A DNA stretch of 64,000 nt from Candidatus Phosphitivorax anaerolimi (GTDB lineage Bacteria; Desulfobacterota; Desulfomonilia; UBA1062). The stretch is from contig MPOS01000011.1 of assembly GCA_001896555.1 (NCBI GenBank), positions 94,223 through 158,222 on the forward strand, given 5' to 3'. How positions within the stretch are numbered: the first letter of the stretch is position 1; every line of letters begins with the position of its first letter. Under the pieces are notes generated by a model. The model saw only the letters and a program-made list of their open reading frames with translations, made no database searches and was not told the DNA's origin. Made by a program: the position numbers and the translations under genes. Below, in pieces: positions 44,313 to 53,507 of the stretch.

Positions 44313-44420
44313 CGCTACAGTTTGAAACAAGTTCGGGGTCAGGGCCGAGGGGGCTGGGTTGTTGGAGGTCTGTGTTATTGATCGCGAGGAGGTAAAAAGA
44401 GAAGAAAATGAAGTGGTTGG

Positions 44421-44451
44421 TTGACTTGTGCCCAATGATGATTAATATAAT
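44421..44451 (+). promoter_or_regulatory. Probable promoter of the FadD-like gene
   Basis: TTGACT at 44421-44426 is followed by TAATAT (16-bp spacer) overlapping TATAAT at 44446-44451 (19-bp spacer). The region to 44500 is very AT-rich. Confidence 0.5.
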
Positions 44452-44512
44452 ATAGTAATACAATAATATCTTTCTATGACGGAATGTTTTAATTTTTAAT
44501 AGAGGAGGGAAT

Positions 44513-46204
44513 ATGAGCTTTCAGAGAGTCTGGCATAAGCACTACAACCCCGATGTTCCAGCCGAGCTGGCCTTTGATCGGACCACCCTGTCAGAGATGC
44601 TCTCCCGGAGCGCTCAGAACTTTCCGGATGTCACGGCCCTGATCTATATGGGGAAAAAGATCTGCTACCGCGAGCTCAACGGTCTGGTAAACAGGTTTGC
44701 AAGGGCGCTTGAAGCACTGGGGGTGAAAAAGGGCGATACGGTTGCTGTGATGCTTCCCAACATTCCGCAGGCCGTTATCGCGAACTATGCGGTATTCCGG
44801 ATCGGAGCCGTCGCGGCGCAGAACAATCCCCTCTACACCGAGCGGGAGCTCACCTATCAGCTGGCCGATTCAGATGCCAAAGCCCTCGTCACTCTGGACC
44901 TCCTGCTCCCACGGGCAAAGAAGATCCAGAGCGAGACGAAAATCGAAACCATCATCACCTGCCACATCAACGACTACCTGCCCTTCCCCAAGAAGCAGCT
45001 CTTCCCGTACGTGAAAAAGGGGATGTACCGCAAGGTCGTCCGGCAGCCCGGAGTGTTCCAGTTCATGGACCTCCTGGCACAGTATCCCGGCGATCCGATG
45101 CCCGATAAGGCCGGGTGGGACGACGTGGGTGCGCTCCTCTATACCGGGGGCACCACGGGTGTGAGCAAAGGGGTGATGCTCACCCACGCCAACATGTCGT
45201 GCAACGTTCAGCAGCTCAGATGGTGGTTCCCCGATCTCAAGGAAGGCTGTGAGAGCATGATGGGGGTGTTCCCCTTTTTCCACTCAGCAGGGTTCACCGG
45301 AATTCAGAACCTCTGTATGGCCACGGCCAGCACCATCGTCCTGGTTCCCAGGCCCGAGCCGGGCATCATCATCGAGTTGCTCAAGAAGTTCAAGCCCTGC
45401 TACCTGCCGGGCGTACCCACCATATTCGTGGCCCTGCTCAACGACAAGCGGTTCACCTCTATGGATCTGACATTCATCAAGGGGTTCATTGCCGGTGCGG
45501 CCCCCCTGTCTGTGGAGACCATAAGAGAGCTCAAGAGGCTCACCGGAGGCGACATCATCAATGTCTATGGGCTCACCGAGATCACACCCATGGGCACGGC
45601 CTCGCCCTGGAAAGGGACCATAAAGCCGGGAACCGTAGGTATACCCCTTCCGAATACGGATCTGAAGATCGTGGATTTGGATGACCCCACAAAGGAGTTG
45701 AAGCAGGGCGAGGCGGGCGAGATCCTGTTCAAAGGGCCCCAGGTTATGAAGGGATATTACAAAAAGCCCGAAGAGACCGCCGCCGTGCTTCGTGACGGCT
45801 GGCTTCATACCGGGGACATCGGGTTCCTCGACGAGGATGGATATCTCACTATTGTAGACCGCAAGAAGGATATGATCGTTGCCAGCGGATTCAACATCTT
45901 TCCTCAGGAGGTCGACGAGGTGCTCATGGAGCATCCCCGGATCCTCGAGGCCTGCACCATCGGGGTGCCTGATAGCTACCGGGGTGAGGCCCCGAAGTCG
46001 TATGTGGTGCTCAAGGATGGGGGTACCCTCTCGGCCGAGGAGATCGTAGAATTCTGCAAGAAGCGGCTCGCCCCCTACAAAGTGCCCAGGCAGATCGAAT
46101 TCATCGACGAGCTGCCCAAGACCCCGGTGGGGAAGATCCTCAGGCGCGAGGTCAAGGAGCTCGACCGGAAGAAGAGGGAGGCTGGGGAGGCGAAGTCGGT
46201 TTAG
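44513..46204 (+). CDS. Long-chain fatty acid-CoA ligase, FadD-like
   Basis: This 563-residue AMP-forming acyl-CoA synthetase has the P-loop GALLYTGGTTGVSKGVMLTH, GVFPFFHSAGFTG, VYGLTEITPMG (A5), WLHTGDIGFLDEDGYLTIVD (A7), RKKDMIVASGFNIFPQEVDE and the catalytic Lys in KTPVGKILRREV. It activates long or medium chain acids to feed beta-oxidation. GAGGAGGG precedes ATG 44513. It stands alone, convergent with MsrAB; chain-length preference is not readable. Confidence 0.9.
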   Translation: MSFQRVWHKHYNPDVPAELAFDRTTLSEMLSRSAQNFPDVTALIYMGKKICYRELNGLVNRFARALEALGVKKGDTVAVMLPNIPQAVIANYAVFRIGAVAAQNNPLYTERELTYQLADSDAKALVTLDLLLPRAKKIQSETKIETIITCHINDYLPFPKKQLFPYVKKGMYRKVVRQPGVFQFMDLLAQYPGDPMPDKAGWDDVGALLYTGGTTGVSKGVMLTHANMSCNVQQLRWWFPDLKEGCESMMGVFPFFHSAGFTGIQNLCMATASTIVLVPRPEPGIIIELLKKFKPCYLPGVPTIFVALLNDKRFTSMDLTFIKGFIAGAAPLSVETIRELKRLTGGDIINVYGLTEITPMGTASPWKGTIKPGTVGIPLPNTDLKIVDLDDPTKELKQGEAGEILFKGPQVMKGYYKKPEETAAVLRDGWLHTGDIGFLDEDGYLTIVDRKKDMIVASGFNIFPQEVDEVLMEHPRILEACTIGVPDSYRGEAPKSYVVLKDGGTLSAEEIVEFCKKRLAPYKVPRQIEFIDELPKTPVGKILRREVKELDRKKREAGEAKSV

Positions 46205-46243
46205 GCGCATCAGGTGGCAAACAACCGGTAAAGCCCATCCATT

Positions 46244-47365
46244 TTATGATGAGCCTTTCCGGAAAGGGTGCCGGGGTTGTGGTGCCTCTTCCGTGCTTAA
46301 GAAATATTTCTCGTACTCGCCGTACCCCTCTTTTCGCAGGTCTTCCCGGGGGATGAAGCGCAGGGCCGCCGAGTTCATGCAGTAGCGCAGCCCTGTGGGG
46401 GGAGGGCCGTCGTTGAATACATGCCCGAGGTGCGAGTTGCCTTTTCTGCTCCTGGCCTCGATCCTGACCATGCCGTGGCTGGTGTCCTTCCGCTCGATGA
46501 TGTTCTCTGGCTCCAGGGGCCTGGTGAAGCTGGGCCATCCGGTTCCCGAATCGAACTTGTCGCGGGAGCTGAAGAGGACCTCGCCGGATACCACATCCAC
46601 GTAGATCCCCTCGCGCTTGTTGTCCCAGTATTCATTCTCGAACGGCCTTTCGGTCCCCTGCTCCCGGACGACGTGATACTGAAGCGGGGTGAGCCTGGCC
46701 TTCAGCTCGTGTTCGTCGGACCTGCCTTCTTCCGGCTTCTTCTCTCTGCCGGGAATGGGGCAGGTGCCGGCTGCACACGGGCTCCGATATTGATCGCGTC
46801 CTGACCGGCTCCGGTAGAACTCGTATCTGGATGCATTCTTTTCATAGTAATCCTGATGATATTCTTCGGCCCGGTAGAATGGGGCGGCCGGCCGTATCTC
46901 GGTGACGATAGGCCGGTCGAACCGGCCCGAGTTCTCAAGCATGCGTTTCGACTCCTCGGCAATGCGCTTCTGCTCGTCATTGTGATAGAAGATCACGGTC
47001 CGGTACTGGGAGCCCTTGTCAACGAACTGTCCGGTATTGTCGGTGGGGTCGATCTGCTGCCAGAAAATATCGAGGAGCTTCTCATAGCTGATCTTGGACG
47101 GGTCGTAGATGACCCTGACCGCCTCGAGGTGACCGGTCTTTCCCGTGGAGACCTCTTCATAGGTAGGGTTTTCCTTGTGCCCGCCCGTGTAGCCGGAGAT
47201 CGCTTCCTTTACGCCGTCTGTCTTGTCGAAGGCCGCCTCGATGCACCAGAAGCAGCCGCCCGCAAAGGTCGCCTCTTCGTAGCGGGACTCTGATGCATTC
47301 CCCGGATCGGCGACAAAGGCGAACGACGAAATGGCCATAAGCCATCGTGTTATCTTCCCTTTCAT
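46244..47365 (-). CDS. msrAB: Periplasmic MsrA-MsrB fusion methionine sulfoxide reductase
   Basis: This 373-residue fusion has a signal-peptide-like N-terminus (residues 1-24). The MsrA domain has [20 protein letters not shown], catalytic Cys38, plus HxxYQ-like YHQDYYEKN. The MsrB domain has [24 protein letters not shown] and [16 protein letters not shown] with the catalytic Cys. The zinc CxxC pairs found in many MsrB proteins are absent. The fusion repairs both sulfoxide epimers, here probably in the envelope. A linker with [10 protein letters not shown] joins the domains. Confidence 0.92.
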   Translation of the reverse strand: MKGKITRWLMAISSFAFVADPGNASESRYEEATFAGGCFWCIEAAFDKTDGVKEAISGYTGGHKENPTYEEVSTGKTGHLEAVRVIYDPSKISYEKLLDIFWQQIDPTDNTGQFVDKGSQYRTVIFYHNDEQKRIAEESKRMLENSGRFDRPIVTEIRPAAPFYRAEEYHQDYYEKNASRYEFYRSRSGRDQYRSPCAAGTCPIPGREKKPEEGRSDEHELKARLTPLQYHVVREQGTERPFENEYWDNKREGIYVDVVSGEVLFSSRDKFDSGTGWPSFTRPLEPENIIERKDTSHGMVRIEARSRKGNSHLGHVFNDGPPPTGLRYCMNSAALRFIPREDLRKEGYGEYEKYFLSTEEAPQPRHPFRKGSS

Positions 47366-47534
47366 GGCACACTCCTTTTTCTTAACTATCCTTTTGACGT
47401 TGCCTCAAAGGGATGCGATTCTCCCTCCCTGAACCCACTGGATGCGCATAAGGGGAAAGAGAGGGTTTCCGGCGGGCTTATTTTCCGGCCGAAGGAGCCT
47501 CCTGAGATGAGATTCCCTGCCGGTAAAATTTAGA

Positions 47535-47564
47535 CTTGAATATTCTCCGCCGCCCTGATACATC
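47535..47564 (+). promoter_or_regulatory. ftsH promoter, with a possible heat-shock element
   Basis: TTGAAT (47536-47541), 17-bp spacer and TACATC (47559-47564) fit sigma70. The same bases read CTTGAA, 13-bp spacer, CCTGATACAT, close to the sigma32 pattern CTTGAA-N13-15-CCCATnT. FtsH genes are commonly heat-induced. Confidence 0.45.
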
Positions 47565-47623
47565 TGAATGATCAAATTTTCCCGCCATAAAAAGCATGGC
47601 AACAATCGCTAGGAGGACCATTC

Positions 47624-49426
47624 GTGGAAAAGCGTCATAAATTTTCCCTCTGGTATGTGCTCATCGGGATCTGGGTGGTGCTCATCGTTCAGAGCTACAT
47701 TTCATCCATGTTTGTCGTAGAGAGCATTCCCTACAGCTCGTTCCTCGATCTTCTGAAGGAAGGGAAGGTGACGGAGATTGCGGTCTCGGAAAACGAGATT
47801 CAGGGAAAGATGATAACCCAGGAGGGAAAAGAGCAGAAATTCAAAAGCATCCGGGTGGACCCGGAGCTGTCCGAGATGCTGCAGAACTATCAGGTGACAT
47901 TCAAGGGCGAGATCGAGGTGAACTATGCCCAGAACGTCCTGTCGTGGGTGCTCCCCATCGTGCTCCTGGTGGCGATCTGGTATTTCGTGATACGCCGGAT
48001 GTCGGGCAACCAGCCGGGCTTCATGTCGATCGGGAAGAACAAGGCCAAGATCTACATGGAAAACGAGCTGAACATCCGATTCGACGATGTGGCGGGCGTG
48101 GACGAGGCAAAACAGGAGCTGGTGGAGATCATCGATTTCCTGAAGAACCCGGCCAAGTTCTCAGAGCTCGGAGGCAAGATTCCCAAGGGCGTTCTGCTGG
48201 TGGGCCCTCCGGGCACGGGCAAGACCATGCTGGCCAAGGCCGTGGCGGGCGAGAGCGGGGTACCCTTTTTCAGCCTGAGCGGCTCGGACTTCGTGGAGAT
48301 GTTTGTGGGCCTGGGCGCGGCCCGCGTGCGGGACCTCTTTGTCCAGGCCAAGCAGAAGGCCCCGTGCATCATCTTCATCGATGAGCTCGATTCTCTGGGC
48401 AAGGCCAGGGGCGCAGGTTTCACCGGCGGTCATGACGAGCGCGAGCAGACCCTGAACCAGCTCCTCTCCGAGATGGACGGGTTCGATGCAAAGGTGGGGG
48501 TGATCCTTATGGCCGCAACCAACCGTCCCGAAATCCTCGACCCTGCACTGCTGCGCCCGGGCCGGTTCGACAGGCATGTGGTCGTGGACCGTCCGGACAA
48601 GGACGGGAGGATCAAGATCCTCAAGGTGCACATGAAGAACGTCAAGGTGGATGAGAGCGTGAATGTCGAGAAGATCGCCGGAATGACCCCGGGCATGTCG
48701 GGGGCCGACCTCGCCAACCTGGTGAACGAGGCGGCCCTGATGGCGGTCAGGTGCGGGAAAAAGGCGGTCGGCATGACCGAGTTCGAAGAGGCGGTTGAAC
48801 GGGTGGTCGCGGGCCTGGAAAAGAAGAACCGCGTCATCAACGCCAAAGAACGCGAGATCGTGGCCTACCACGAGATGGGGCACGCCATCGTGGCCCTTGC
48901 CCTGCCGGGGACCGATCCGGTGCACAAGATCTCCATCATCCCCCGCGGGGTCGCCGCTCTGGGCTACACCATGCAGGTGCCCACCCAAGACCGGTTCCTG
49001 TTGAACAGGACCGAGCTGCTCAACCGGATCGCATCCCTCCTCGGAGGAAGGGCCGCCGAAGAGATCGTGTTCGGCGACGTCTCAACGGGGGCGCACAACG
49101 ATCTCGCACGTGCCACCGACATCGCCCGGAGTATGGTCAAGGAGTATGGTATGAGCGAAAAGCTCGGTCAGATTTACCTGTCTTCTGAAAAGGGCGGCCG
49201 GTTCCTCGATACAATCTCCTCTGGCGACGCCCGCGAGTACAGCGAGGAGACCGCACGGGCCATCGATGCCGAGATCCGGAACATCATCCACAACCAGTAC
49301 GAGACAGCCCTGTCGATCCTGCGGCAGAGGCGGGACGTGCTGAAGCATGGCGCCCTGGTTCTGCTGGAGAAGGAGAAGATCGATCGGGAGGAGATCGAGG
49401 GGCTGTTCAACTCGGCAGCCGCCTGA
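47624..49426 (+). CDS. ftsH: ATP-dependent zinc metalloprotease FtsH
   Basis: This 600-residue membrane AAA+ protease has two N-terminal helices (about 7-28 and 107-125) bracketing a periplasmic domain. The AAA domain has [35 protein letters not shown] and the [16 protein letters not shown]. The zinc protease motif reads HEMGH in place of the common HEAGH, with the third-ligand region [13 protein letters not shown]. It degrades misfolded membrane proteins and regulators. GTG 47624 is the start, with AGGAGG upstream. Confidence 0.96.
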   Translation: MEKRHKFSLWYVLIGIWVVLIVQSYISSMFVVESIPYSSFLDLLKEGKVTEIAVSENEIQGKMITQEGKEQKFKSIRVDPELSEMLQNYQVTFKGEIEVNYAQNVLSWVLPIVLLVAIWYFVIRRMSGNQPGFMSIGKNKAKIYMENELNIRFDDVAGVDEAKQELVEIIDFLKNPAKFSELGGKIPKGVLLVGPPGTGKTMLAKAVAGESGVPFFSLSGSDFVEMFVGLGAARVRDLFVQAKQKAPCIIFIDELDSLGKARGAGFTGGHDEREQTLNQLLSEMDGFDAKVGVILMAATNRPEILDPALLRPGRFDRHVVVDRPDKDGRIKILKVHMKNVKVDESVNVEKIAGMTPGMSGADLANLVNEAALMAVRCGKKAVGMTEFEEAVERVVAGLEKKNRVINAKEREIVAYHEMGHAIVALALPGTDPVHKISIIPRGVAALGYTMQVPTQDRFLLNRTELLNRIASLLGGRAAEEIVFGDVSTGAHNDLARATDIARSMVKEYGMSEKLGQIYLSSEKGGRFLDTISSGDAREYSEETARAIDAEIRNIIHNQYETALSILRQRRDVLKHGALVLLEKEKIDREEIEGLFNSAAA

Positions 49427-49538
49427 TCCTTAAAGGCCATTCGCTCTGCCGGGCCGCTGATTTCGCCGCCGCTGTCGGACCCTCTCTCTTGTGAGACGCC
49501 TGTGCAGGGTTATCTATGAGTTCCAGATTCCCTCATCG

Positions 49539-49558
49539 GTCCGCCAGCATCGGCGGAC
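49539..49558 (+). repeat. Hairpin just upstream of the tocopherol-cyclase-like gene
   Basis: GTCCGCC and GGCGGAC form a perfect 7-bp stem around AGCATC. It lies 21 bases before the GTG start and could affect translation or end the ftsH message; no T-run follows. Confidence 0.35.
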
Positions 49559-49579
49559 AGGGGAGGGCGGAGGCGCTCA

Positions 49580-50566
49580 GTGGCACTATTCTCGTTGTGG
49601 AGGCCTGCGGTATTCCAAGGAAACCTCAGGAAGTCAGGATACTTCGAGGGTTGGTATTTCAAGAACGTAAGCTGTGATGAAAGGACCGCCTGCGCGGTGA
49701 TCGCCGGTGTGTCGCTTCCCCGGGAAAGAGAAAAGGCCCATGCCTTCATCCAGTTTTCTCGTGCCGGGGAGGGGAGATCGTCTTTTTTCCGGTATCCCTT
49801 GAGCGAGTTCTCCGCAGACAGAAAAACCTTTGCGATCACCATCGGGAGCAGCCGGTTTTCCCTTCAGGGGCTGCACCTCGATATCGACCAGGACGGTGAG
49901 ATGCTCAGGGCGGAGCTGGAATTCCGGGGAATACACCCGTGGCCGGTCACATGGCTCTCTCCGGGCGCTATGGGGTGGTATGCCTTTGTGCCCGGCATGG
50001 AATGCTATCACGGCGTGCTCAGCTTCAATCACGCAATCCATGGCTGGTTCGAGAAGGACGGCAGGCGAACGGACTATTCCGGCGGCAAGGGATATATCGA
50101 AAAAGACTGGGGAAGATCCATGCCCGGCTCCTGGATATGGATGCAGAGCAACCATTTCGATGAGCCCACTGCCTCGTTCTCGGGCTCTATCGCGAAGATT
50201 CCCTGGTTCGGGCGGTATTTCACCGGGTATTTGTTCGGTTTCTATTTCCAGGGCAAGGTCTACCGGTTCACCACCTATACCGGGGCCCGAGTATTCGATC
50301 TGCGGGTGAATCGAGACCTTGTCAGCTTTGTGGTCGAGGATGCAGACTCCCGCATGGAGGTCCGGGGCACGAGGGCTGAGGGCGCCCGGCTCATGGCGCC
50401 CAGCAGAGGCGATATGACGGTCCGCATCATGGAAACGCTGGGATCGCGCATCGAGCTCCGCTTCTCCCGGAAAAAAGATAACAGGATCATCTATGAGGGC
50501 ACTGGAAGGAACGCGGGTCTGGAATATGTGGGCGATGTCCGGGAGCTGGCGGATCGCCTTGCCTAG
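49580..50566 (+). CDS. Tocopherol-cyclase-like protein
   Basis: This 328-residue protein resembles PF14249 (tocopherol cyclase-like): SGYFEGWYFKNVS, AHAFIQFS, YPLSEFSADR, MGWYAFVPGMECYHGVLS, and GYIEKDWGRSMPGSWIWMQS with NHF. Non-plant members are common in anaerobes and do not make tocopherol; they may act on other prenyl or lipid compounds, which is unproven. The GTG start is near a hairpin. It is not clearly in an operon with its neighbours. Confidence 0.82.
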   Translation: MALFSLWRPAVFQGNLRKSGYFEGWYFKNVSCDERTACAVIAGVSLPREREKAHAFIQFSRAGEGRSSFFRYPLSEFSADRKTFAITIGSSRFSLQGLHLDIDQDGEMLRAELEFRGIHPWPVTWLSPGAMGWYAFVPGMECYHGVLSFNHAIHGWFEKDGRRTDYSGGKGYIEKDWGRSMPGSWIWMQSNHFDEPTASFSGSIAKIPWFGRYFTGYLFGFYFQGKVYRFTTYTGARVFDLRVNRDLVSFVVEDADSRMEVRGTRAEGARLMAPSRGDMTVRIMETLGSRIELRFSRKKDNRIIYEGTGRNAGLEYVGDVRELADRLA

Positions 50567-50729
50567 CTTCTATAAAAAAGGCGAGACACCCCCTGATGCA
50601 TCGATACCGGCTGTTTCACCGGCGCCGCATCTCTCAAGGCAACCCTCTCCGGTATTGATTCCCGGGAAAGACAGGCTATTTTCCATTCTATTGTCTCTTT
50701 GTATCCTGTGCGGATAGAGGATCGTTGCA

Positions 50730-52829
50730 ATGGCCGGAAACACGACCAACCGGGATGTGCAGATAGAACTCCACAATCTGATCGACCTGGTGGGCCGGTA
50801 CGGGTCTATTGTGGATCAGCTGCTTTCCCGCACGGCGATTGTTTCCCTCCCCCCGGAGTCAATAGCATGCATCGACCGGAGATATGTGTATACCTGCGTG
50901 AACAGCACATTCCTCTCACTGTATCGGAAGACCGGGGAAGAGGTGATCGGCCACCGCGTCGAGGAAGTCCTCGGTGAAAGAGCCTTTCAGGAAAAAGAGA
51001 AACCCCGGATCGACCGGGCCCTGCGGGGCGAAGAGGGACAGTATGATGACCTGATCGGACCTCTGGGAGACGGGAGGCTGCGTGTCCTGGCGCGGTATTC
51101 CCCCCTTGTGGGAAAGAGTGGATCCATCGAGGGGGTGGCGTTATCGACATGGGACATAAGCACGATCAGAGATGCCGAAGAAAGGGCGCTCAGCGCCCGC
51201 AGCGACCTCGATGCCCTCATAGGAGGGCATGTGGAAAAAATCTCGGATGCTCTCCTGGATCTGAAACGCGAGGTGAAGATGCGCGAGGATGTCGAGGCCG
51301 AGCTCAGATCAGGCAGGGATAGGCTTGTGAAGATATTCCAGGCCATCCCGGATCCCGTCAGCATCTCCACCCTCGAAGACGGGGTCTTTCTGGATGCCAA
51401 CGAGGCCTTTTTCCGTATGACCGGATATTCCCGGGAAGAGGTGATCGGGAACAGCGCCTTGAATCTCGGAATATGGGACAGTCCCTTGGAGAGGGCCCGG
51501 GTCGTGGACCTCATCAGGAAGCAGGGCAGTATCCGGAATCAGGAAGCCAAGCTCAGAAGCAAGTCAGGCGAGTCGCGGGTCGTGCTCGTCTCGGCGGAGC
51601 TCATGGATATCGACGGCATACCCTCGATCCTGTTCGAGAGCCGGGACATCACCGAGCGGAAGACCCTGGAGAGCGAGCTGAGCCGGTCGCAGAAGATGGA
51701 GGCCATCGGCCGCCTTGCAGGCGGCATCACCCACGACTTCAACAACCTGCTGACCGCCATCGACGGGTACTGCGAGCTTGCGCTGCTGAAACTCGGCAAG
51801 CCGGAGCAGGTGCGGTCCAACATTCTCAAGATCAAGGAGGTGAAAGACACCGCCTCTTCCCTGATCCGCCAGCTCCTGGCATTCAGCCGCAAACAGAAGG
51901 TCAAGCAGCAAACACTGGATATAAACCAGGTGATCGAAAACATGCAGAACCTCCTCAAACAATTCATCGGGGAAGATATCGAGCTGAAGACCCGCCTTGA
52001 GCAGGACATCGGCAGCGTATATGCCGACCAGGGGCATGTGGAACAGATCATCATGAACCTGGCCCTCAATGCCAGAGACGCCATGCACAAGGGGGGCGTC
52101 CTGACTATCAGCACAGAGCGCGTTCATCTGGGGGAAAACGACATTGCAAAGCATCCGGGCCTGAATCCCGGTGATTACATCAAGCTCGAGGTGAGTGACA
52201 CAGGAGTGGGCATGGATGAAGAGACCATGGCACACGTCTTCGAACCGTTCTTCACCACCAAGGAGGCGAGCAAGGGGACAGGGCTCGGCCTGGCGACGGT
52301 CTATGGGATTGTCAGAAACAACGGCGGAAGCATTTCGCTCAGGAGCGAGCCCGGGAAGGGATCGACCTTTGAGGTCTTTCTGCCCGTGAGCGGAGAGGTC
52401 CCTGAGGATGTTTCGCGAAAGACGGGAAAGGTCCCTGTCAGAGGCGGGACAGAGGTCGTTCTGGTGGTGGAAGACAACCCCTATGTACTGGACTTCATTA
52501 TCGAGGTGCTGGGTTCCATCGGCTACACCCTGCTCAAGGCCCGGAGCGGAAAAGAGGCCATGGACATCTGCGAGTCACATTCAGGGCATATCGATCTGGT
52601 CATTGCGGATGTCGTCCTCCCGGGCATGGACGGACCCGCGATCGTGAAAAACCTCCTGAAGCGCTATCCCCGGATGAAGGTTCTCTATATCACGGGTTAT
52701 CCGGGTGATGTAGTCTCCCTCTACGGTATTCCCGACACGGAAAAGCACCTGCTCCAGAAGCCGTTTTCCGCCTTCGCCCTGACAGAGAAGGTGCGGGAGG
52801 TTCTGGAGGAAGGTTCTGATCGTGAATGA
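50730..52829 (+). CDS. Hybrid sensor histidine kinase with two PAS domains and a receiver
   Basis: This 699-residue cytosolic kinase starts with a short helical stretch, a PAS-like domain (about 45-145), a coiled coil and a second PAS domain (about 205-325: LEDGVFLDANEAFFRMTGYS, then RDITERKTLESELSRSQKME). The HisKA domain reads IGRLAGGITHDFNNLLTAID with His about 335; HATPase motifs are LALNARDAM, VSDTGVGMDEET and GLGLATVYGIVRNNGG. A C-terminal receiver (about 570-699) has VVEDNPYVLD, phospho-Asp about 627 in IADVVLPGMDG, and LQKPF. No membrane segment is visible, so it senses an internal signal. A 52-bp palindrome begins 7 bases after the stop. Confidence 0.93.
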   Translation: MAGNTTNRDVQIELHNLIDLVGRYGSIVDQLLSRTAIVSLPPESIACIDRRYVYTCVNSTFLSLYRKTGEEVIGHRVEEVLGERAFQEKEKPRIDRALRGEEGQYDDLIGPLGDGRLRVLARYSPLVGKSGSIEGVALSTWDISTIRDAEERALSARSDLDALIGGHVEKISDALLDLKREVKMREDVEAELRSGRDRLVKIFQAIPDPVSISTLEDGVFLDANEAFFRMTGYSREEVIGNSALNLGIWDSPLERARVVDLIRKQGSIRNQEAKLRSKSGESRVVLVSAELMDIDGIPSILFESRDITERKTLESELSRSQKMEAIGRLAGGITHDFNNLLTAIDGYCELALLKLGKPEQVRSNILKIKEVKDTASSLIRQLLAFSRKQKVKQQTLDINQVIENMQNLLKQFIGEDIELKTRLEQDIGSVYADQGHVEQIIMNLALNARDAMHKGGVLTISTERVHLGENDIAKHPGLNPGDYIKLEVSDTGVGMDEETMAHVFEPFFTTKEASKGTGLGLATVYGIVRNNGGSISLRSEPGKGSTFEVFLPVSGEVPEDVSRKTGKVPVRGGTEVVLVVEDNPYVLDFIIEVLGSIGYTLLKARSGKEAMDICESHSGHIDLVIADVVLPGMDGPAIVKNLLKRYPRMKVLYITGYPGDVVSLYGIPDTEKHLLQKPFSAFALTEKVREVLEEGSDRE

Positions 52830-52836
52830 AATATTG

Positions 52837-52888
52837 GGGTCATGTCTCTCCGTATGACATTCGAATGTCATACGGAGAGACATGACCC
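52837..52888. repeat. 52-bp perfect palindrome after the histidine kinase
   Basis: Arms of 26 bp (left arm begins GGGTCATGTCTCTCCG) meet at TTCGAA with no spacer. It starts 7 bases after the kinase stop codon. The left edge ATTGGGGTnAnGTCTC is shared with the 34-bp palindrome at 27137-27170. A strong cruciform or RNA stem is expected, but no run of T follows (CCCTATAATTT). It may act as a terminator or be a REP-like element. Confidence 0.7.
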
Positions 52889-53040
52889 TATAATTTGACC
52901 TTTAAGCAGCCGAAAAAACCTGATATTAATTACTTTTGCTTAAGATTTGCCGATGAATCCCCGATAGGTGATATGCCGTCAGGCAACAAGCTGTGGGACA
53001 TTTTTTTCGTTGATGAAATGGTGAAAGGAGAGAAATTGTC

Positions 53041-53496
53041 ATGAAGTTGAGGAGCATACCCCTGATTGTACGTATCGTCCTCGCCTGCATGGTTCTTTCC
53101 GTTTTCGGTGGACTCATCGTTCCAGCGGGGCATGCCGCGTCAGAGGTAATGGTGGTGGCGAATGACTCCGTGCCGGTGAAATCCCTGAGCCGGGATGCCG
53201 TTCAGGAGATATTTCTGGGGAGAAAAACCAGATGGAGCGACGGGCAGAAGATTACACTGGCGACCCTGAAAGAGGGCGATGACCACAGTGATTTTCTGCG
53301 GATGTATGTGGGCAAGACCCCGCAACAGTTCAAGAATTACTGGAAGAGCCAGGTCTTCACCGGGAGAGGAAAGGCTCCCGAGGCATTCACTTCACCCGAC
53401 GAGCTCGCTGAATTCGTGACCAACACCCCCGGGGCCATAGGCTATCTCCCCCAGCGTGCATATCAGAACCAATTGAAGAGTCTTATGATTGAGTAG
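53041..53496 (+). CDS. PstS-like phosphate-binding domain protein, short form
   Basis: This 151-residue exported protein has a signal peptide (residues 1-33, ends AGHAA-SE) and a single PBP-like half: VMVVANDSVPVKSLSRDAVQ, EIFLGRKTRWSDGQKITLAT and TPGAIGYLPQRAY. It corresponds to short PstS-like proteins that sit beside porins rather than with Pst permeases. An 11-base gap leads to the porin-like gene with its own AGGAGG, so they form an operon. Oxyanion binding is inferred from family only. Confidence 0.82.
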   Translation: MKLRSIPLIVRIVLACMVLSVFGGLIVPAGHAASEVMVVANDSVPVKSLSRDAVQEIFLGRKTRWSDGQKITLATLKEGDDHSDFLRMYVGKTPQQFKNYWKSQVFTGRGKAPEAFTSPDELAEFVTNTPGAIGYLPQRAYQNQLKSLMIE

Positions 53497-53507
53497 GAGG
53501 CTTAAAA

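Noticed and set aside
44333..44352. Possible third copy of the GGGGTCAGG-type element
   Set aside because: It resembles the edge of the palindromes (CGGGGTCAGGGCC) but has no inverted partner.
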